The notes under the pieces are model-generated. The model saw only the letters and a program-made list of their open reading frames with translations, was not told the DNA's origin and did no database searches. The position numbers and the translations under genes are program-made. This document shows, one piece after another, positions 40,218 to 43,651 of a DNA stretch of 43,651 nucleotides (positions are counted from its first letter, which is position 1; each line of letters begins with the position of its first letter). The DNA is taken from NCBI GenBank assembly GCA_020847395.1, contig JADLCD010000113.1:1-43651 (forward strand), read 5' to 3'. The DNA is from Chitinophagaceae bacterium. GTDB lineage: Bacteria; Bacteroidota; Bacteroidia; Chitinophagales; Chitinophagaceae.

Positions 40218-43200
40218 ATGAAACAATTTAACTCCTCCTTTTTGAAAAATGGTTTTTTAGTCTTTTTCACGCTCTTTTTTTCTTTCACTGCATATACAGT
40301 AAGAGCACAGGCACCAGATAGTAAAGGCACAGATTTCTGGTTAACTTTTCCGGGAAATCTTAGCCCCGGAGCACTTACTTTTTTTATCAGCGGAGATGAA
40401 AATACAACAGGAACAGTCAGCGTTCCGGGCACTGGGTTCAGCGTAAACTTCACCGTTGTGCCTGGCGTAGTCACATCAGTAGCATTGCCTACCGGAGCAT
40501 TAGAATTGAATCTATCTGACGTTATTGAAAAGAAAGGTATTCATATTGTTTCGGGAAAAGAGGTAACAGTATATGGGCTAAACAGGTATCAATATACAAC
40601 GGATGCTTACCTGGCATTGCCCACTGATATACTTGGTACATCATACATTAACCTCGGGTACAAAAATACCAACGTAGTTAACAGCACACAGTTTGGTATT
40701 GTGGCAGCGCAGAATTCCACCAATGTAACAATTACGCCAACTGTTACTACCGGTTCCAGGGTGGCAGGTGTGCCTTATACAATAACGCTTAACCAGGGCG
40801 AAACCTATTTGTTAAGGAATACGAATGCCGCGCCGCAAGATCTGTCTGGAACAATTATAACATCAACCAAACCCATAGCGGTTTTTGGAAGTATGCAGTG
40901 TGCCAATATACCCCAGGGGTTTGTTGCCTGCGATCATATAGTAGAACAATTAACGCCTACTACGGCATGGGGTAAAAATTTCATTTCTGTTCCATTAAAA
41001 ACACGTACAGCAGGCGATACTTTCCGCTTCCTTGCTTCTGCTAATAATACTACAGTAGAAGTGAATGGTTCTGTTGTGGCTACTTTAAATAAAGGGGAAT
41101 TGTTTGAAACCATATTATCTACTTCTTCACAGATTAAATCCAATAACCCTATACTGGTTGCTCAATATTCTAACAGTAGCAGCTATGATCAAGTTACTTC
41201 CGATCCCTTTATGATGCTAATAACACCTTACGAACAATATTTGGGTAATTATACATTTTCCACGCCGGCTTCAGGTTTTTCGGGTAACTATGTAAATATT
41301 GTTGCACCTGCCGCTGCGGTAGGCTCGCTCAAGTTAGATGGAGTTACTATTCCTGCCGCATCATTTACTGCTATAGGCTCCACTGGTTTTCGGGGTGCGC
41401 AAATTAATATTGCATTAGGGTCGCATACTATTAATGGCTCCAATCTTCCATTTGGCATTTTTGTGTATGGATATGATTCTTATGATTCTTATGGTTATCC
41501 CGGAGGTATGTCTCTGGCGCCTGTTGCAAGTGTAACAACAGTTACTGTTGCGCCTGCCACAGGTACAGGGGTTGTAGGTACCCAACATTGTTTGCAGGCA
41601 ACAGTTAAAGATCAGAATGGCAATCCTTTAACCGGTATACGCGTAGACTTTACGATAACGGGTGCTAACTCCGCCAGTACCGGCTTTGCAAATACTAACT
41701 CAAGTGGTGTAGCCCAATATTGTTATACCGGCGCCAATGCCGGAACAGATAATATTGTTGCCTCTGTTGGAACAATTACAGCAAATGCCCAGTTTGTATG
41801 GACAACCCAATCTAACGTTTACTACTCCAAGCCCTCCGGCGATTTACACAACGTGCTAAGCTGGGGTGCAAATCCTGATGGCAGCGGTGCCAACCCAACT
41901 GATTTTGGTGCAGGCAAAACCTTTAACCTTGCCAACCGTGCAGGTAACTATACCATGACGGGTAACTGGACTGTGCTCGGAACACTGGTAAACCCATCAG
42001 GCAGCCAGTTAAAAATAAACGGTTACACATTATCACTCACCACACTAACAGGCGCGGGTACCCTAAGCGGTTCAACCACCTCAAGCCTTGTAATAGCAGG
42101 CACAAGTGGCGGCAATTTCGGTAATATCAATTTCACCAGCGGTGCAGGTATGTTAAAAGCGTTTACGCTTAACCGTAGTGGCACAGGCGGAGCAGCAACC
42201 ATAGGTACTGCACTGGGTGTGTATGATGTGCTCACTATAACCAGCGGTGCATTAAATACCGGTGGTAACCTTACCCTTAAGAGCAATGCAACCGGCACAG
42301 CAAGGGTAGCACCGGTAATGGGCACTATCAGCGGTAACGTAACGGTAGAAAGATATATACCGGCCCGCAGGGCATGGAGGCTCATCAATGCGCCTGTTGG
42401 TGGTACACAAACCGTTAACCAGGCATGGCAGGAAGGGGTAACCACAGCATCACCCAATCCTAACCCTGCACCGGGTTATGGTACTTATGTAACAGTAGGT
42501 ACAGTAGCCAACGGGTTTGACCAGAACATACTTGGTCAGAGCACTTCATCACTAAAGAGCTTTACCTCAGCAGGTGCATTACAGGTAGTAACAAGCACCT
42601 ATGCGGCACAGGTAGCCAACAAACCCTATATGCTGTTTGTAAGAGGCGACAGGAGCATAACCATGAGGGGCAGTGATGTACCGGCAAACAATACCACCCT
42701 TCGCGCAACCGGACCATTGTTAACCGGCAACCAAACCATACCGGTAGCAGCCGCAGGCTTTACCGCAGTAGCCAACCCGTTTGCATCACCCATCAATTTT
42801 GGCAGTATTGCCAGAACTAATGTAACCAACAGCTTCTATGTATGGGATCCTAAGATGGGCGGCGCCAATGGTGTAGGCGCTTATGTAAACATCAGCTTTA
42901 ATGGTACAGGCTATGATATTACGCCGGCTTCGGTTAGCCCTGAAAGTCAGTATATACAGAGCGGTCAGGCATTCCTGGTACAATCAACCGGAACAGCAGG
43001 CAGCCTTGTAATTAAAGAATCAGATAAATCAGCCACTGCTGCACAGAATGTGTTCAGGGAGCAGTCAGTTGTCAGCGGGCAGCTATCAGCTACAGGCAAT
43101 GAGCTATCGGCAATGGGCAACGGGCTGGTATTTGCACCGGCTAAAAATGCCACAGGACTGAGAGTTAACCTGCAGGCAGCAGATGGTTCACAAAGAGGTG

Positions 43201-43651
43201 TGCTGGATGAAGTATTTGCATCTTACAGCAGCAGCTTCTCAAACGATATAGATAATATGGATGCGCTGAAAGCGGAGAATGTAATGGAAAACCTTGCCAT
43301 CATCCGTAAAGGACAATCACTGATGGTTGACAGGAGAAACCTGGTACAGTCAGCAGATACCTTGAGGCTTAACCTCAGCAATACATCGGTATCAACCTAT
43401 ATGTTTGAGTTCAGCCCGATAGAACTTGCAGGCGCAGAATCTGTAACGCTGGTAGATAATTACTTAAAAACAAATACCAGTGTGAGCTTAACAGAAACCT
43501 CGCAGGTATTCTTCCAGGTAGGCAGCGACAGCAAATCAGCAGCAACAGACAGGTTTAGTGTGATCATAGTGAACAGGAAAGGGCTGATACCAGGCATTGC
43601 AGACAAGGCAGGCATAAGAGCATATCCAAACCCGGTAACAGCCAGTGGTAC
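40218..43651 (+). CDS. Large T9SS-secreted surface protein with IgGFc-binding-like domain, C-terminus cut by window edge
   Basis: An uninterrupted frame of 1144 codons runs from the ATG at 40218 to the window end. A signal peptide ends near AYTVRAQ. Residues about 36-430 resemble the IgGFc-binding N-terminal domain (SKGTDFWLTFPGN, VYGLNRYQYTTDAYLALPTD, TTAWGKNFISVPL). Residues about 433-530 form a Big_1/invasin-like Ig domain (LQATVKDQNGNPLTGIRVDFT). From about 534 a different, more GC-rich module begins (SWGANPDGSGANPTDF, VTVERYIPARRAWRLINAPV), and the last residues, AYPNPV at about 1135, start a type IX secretion sorting domain. It is expected to be exported and attached to the cell surface for adhesion or substrate contact. 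The 3' end lies outside the window. Confidence 0.82.
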   Translation, partial: MKQFNSSFLKNGFLVFFTLFFSFTAYTVRAQAPDSKGTDFWLTFPGNLSPGALTFFISGDENTTGTVSVPGTGFSVNFTVVPGVVTSVALPTGALELNLSDVIEKKGIHIVSGKEVTVYGLNRYQYTTDAYLALPTDILGTSYINLGYKNTNVVNSTQFGIVAAQNSTNVTITPTVTTGSRVAGVPYTITLNQGETYLLRNTNAAPQDLSGTIITSTKPIAVFGSMQCANIPQGFVACDHIVEQLTPTTAWGKNFISVPLKTRTAGDTFRFLASANNTTVEVNGSVVATLNKGELFETILSTSSQIKSNNPILVAQYSNSSSYDQVTSDPFMMLITPYEQYLGNYTFSTPASGFSGNYVNIVAPAAAVGSLKLDGVTIPAASFTAIGSTGFRGAQINIALGSHTINGSNLPFGIFVYGYDSYDSYGYPGGMSLAPVASVTTVTVAPATGTGVVGTQHCLQATVKDQNGNPLTGIRVDFTITGANSASTGFANTNSSGVAQYCYTGANAGTDNIVASVGTITANAQFVWTTQSNVYYSKPSGDLHNVLSWGANPDGSGANPTDFGAGKTFNLANRAGNYTMTGNWTVLGTLVNPSGSQLKINGYTLSLTTLTGAGTLSGSTTSSLVIAGTSGGNFGNINFTSGAGMLKAFTLNRSGTGGAATIGTALGVYDVLTITSGALNTGGNLTLKSNATGTARVAPVMGTISGNVTVERYIPARRAWRLINAPVGGTQTVNQAWQEGVTTASPNPNPAPGYGTYVTVGTVANGFDQNILGQSTSSLKSFTSAGALQVVTSTYAAQVANKPYMLFVRGDRSITMRGSDVPANNTTLRATGPLLTGNQTIPVAAAGFTAVANPFASPINFGSIARTNVTNSFYVWDPKMGGANGVGAYVNISFNGTGYDITPASVSPESQYIQSGQAFLVQSTGTAGSLVIKESDKSATAAQNVFREQSVVSGQLSATGNELSAMGNGLVFAPAKNATGLRVNLQAADGSQRGVLDEVFASYSSSFSNDIDNMDALKAENVMENLAIIRKGQSLMVDRRNLVQSADTLRLNLSNTSVSTYMFEFSPIELAGAESVTLVDNYLKTNTSVSLTETSQVFFQVGSDSKSAATDRFSVIIVNRKGLIPGIADKAGIRAYPNPVTASG
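41472..41498 (+). repeat. Three tandem 9-base units in the surface-protein gene
   Basis: TATGATTCT occurs twice in tandem, followed by the variant TATGGTTAT, encoding YDSYDSYGY at the end of the IgGFc-binding-like domain. Confidence 0.6.
43063..43125 (+). repeat. Nine degenerate heptanucleotide units in frame within the surface-protein gene
   Basis: Successive 7-mers read AGTCAGT, TGTCAGC, GGGCAGC, TATCAGC, TACAGGC, AATGAGC, TATCGGC, AATGGGC, AACGGGC. Base 6 is always G and eight of nine end in GC. Because 3 x 7 bases equals 7 codons, the array encodes a heptapeptide repeat SVVSGQL, SATGNEL, SAMGNGL. Total length 63 bases keeps the reading frame. Confidence 0.7.

Noticed and set aside
42023-42457. 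144-residue minus-strand open frame and neighbours at 42626-43153
   Set aside because: They are antisense to the uninterrupted surface-protein frame and arise from its codon composition.
1-43651. CRISPR array, tRNA, rRNA, prophage or insertion sequence
   Set aside because: No regularly spaced direct repeats, cloverleaf genes, transposase or integrase frames were found on either strand.

Overview
The window looks like chromosomal DNA from a free-living Bacteroidota, most likely Chitinophagaceae. Evidence: a SusC/SusD pair, many lipoproteins with short lipobox signals, promoters of the TAnnTTTG type, low to moderate GC, weak Shine-Dalgarno signals, and a large surface protein ending in a type IX secretion (T9SS) 'YPNPV' sorting motif. 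No rRNA, tRNA, CRISPR array, insertion sequence or origin was seen.

Layout. (1) 1-3441, minus: EamA transporter, AgaS-type sugar isomerase/deaminase, PfkB kinase and class II aldolase (cut by the window edge). These fit the lower N-acetylgalactosamine (GalNAc) route: galactosamine-6-P to tagatose-6-P to tagatose-1,6-bisP to trioses. (2) 3611-7352, plus: GH29 alpha-L-fucosidase, a secreted GH-A-like protein and a lipoprotein of unknown family. (3) 7381-12447, minus: transglutaminase-like lipoprotein, sugar transporter, ribokinase, a structured intergenic repeat, and a GH109 alpha-N-acetylgalactosaminidase. (4) 12589-15804, plus: a secreted toroid-like enzyme candidate, then two HigB/HigA-type toxin-antitoxin units, the second with a truncated toxin. 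(5) 15934-22685, minus: esterase, Zn alcohol dehydrogenase, a second transglutaminase-like lipoprotein, an FN3 plus lectin-like lipoprotein, and a GH20 beta-N-acetylhexosaminidase. (6) 22907-27242, plus: PQQ dehydrogenase with an inserted cytochrome c, MFS transporter, double-GNAT protein. (7) 27244-34544, minus: secreted ADP-ribosylglycohydrolase-like protein, PhyH dioxygenase, SusD and SusC, with a divergent DeoR/AgaR-like regulator at 34726-35511. (8) 35806-39270, minus: housekeeping-type genes (LpxL-like acyltransferase, fatty acid desaturase, cold-shock-domain, RRM and small unknown proteins). (9) 39745-43651, plus: a small exported protein and a giant IgGFc-binding-like T9SS surface protein that runs off the window.

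Interpretation. Regions 1-7 read as one extended glycan-utilisation locus: capture by SusCD; removal of alpha-fucose (GH29), alpha-GalNAc (GH109) and beta-HexNAc (GH20); uptake; GalNAc catabolism by AgaS/PfkB/aldolase; control by an AgaR-like repressor. Alpha-GalNAc plus alpha-fucose would fit blood-group-A-like or mucin-like glycans, which is inference. The least explained parts are the two paralogous transglutaminase-like lipoproteins, the secreted ADP-ribosylglycohydrolase homologue (possibly linked to the ribokinase), the toroid and lectin-like proteins, and AT-rich motifs shared between promoters of the locus. Non-coding curiosities are a hairpin with a loop that can pair downstream next to a long inverted repeat (10784-11002), and a degenerate heptanucleotide repeat inside the surface-protein gene that encodes a heptapeptide repeat.
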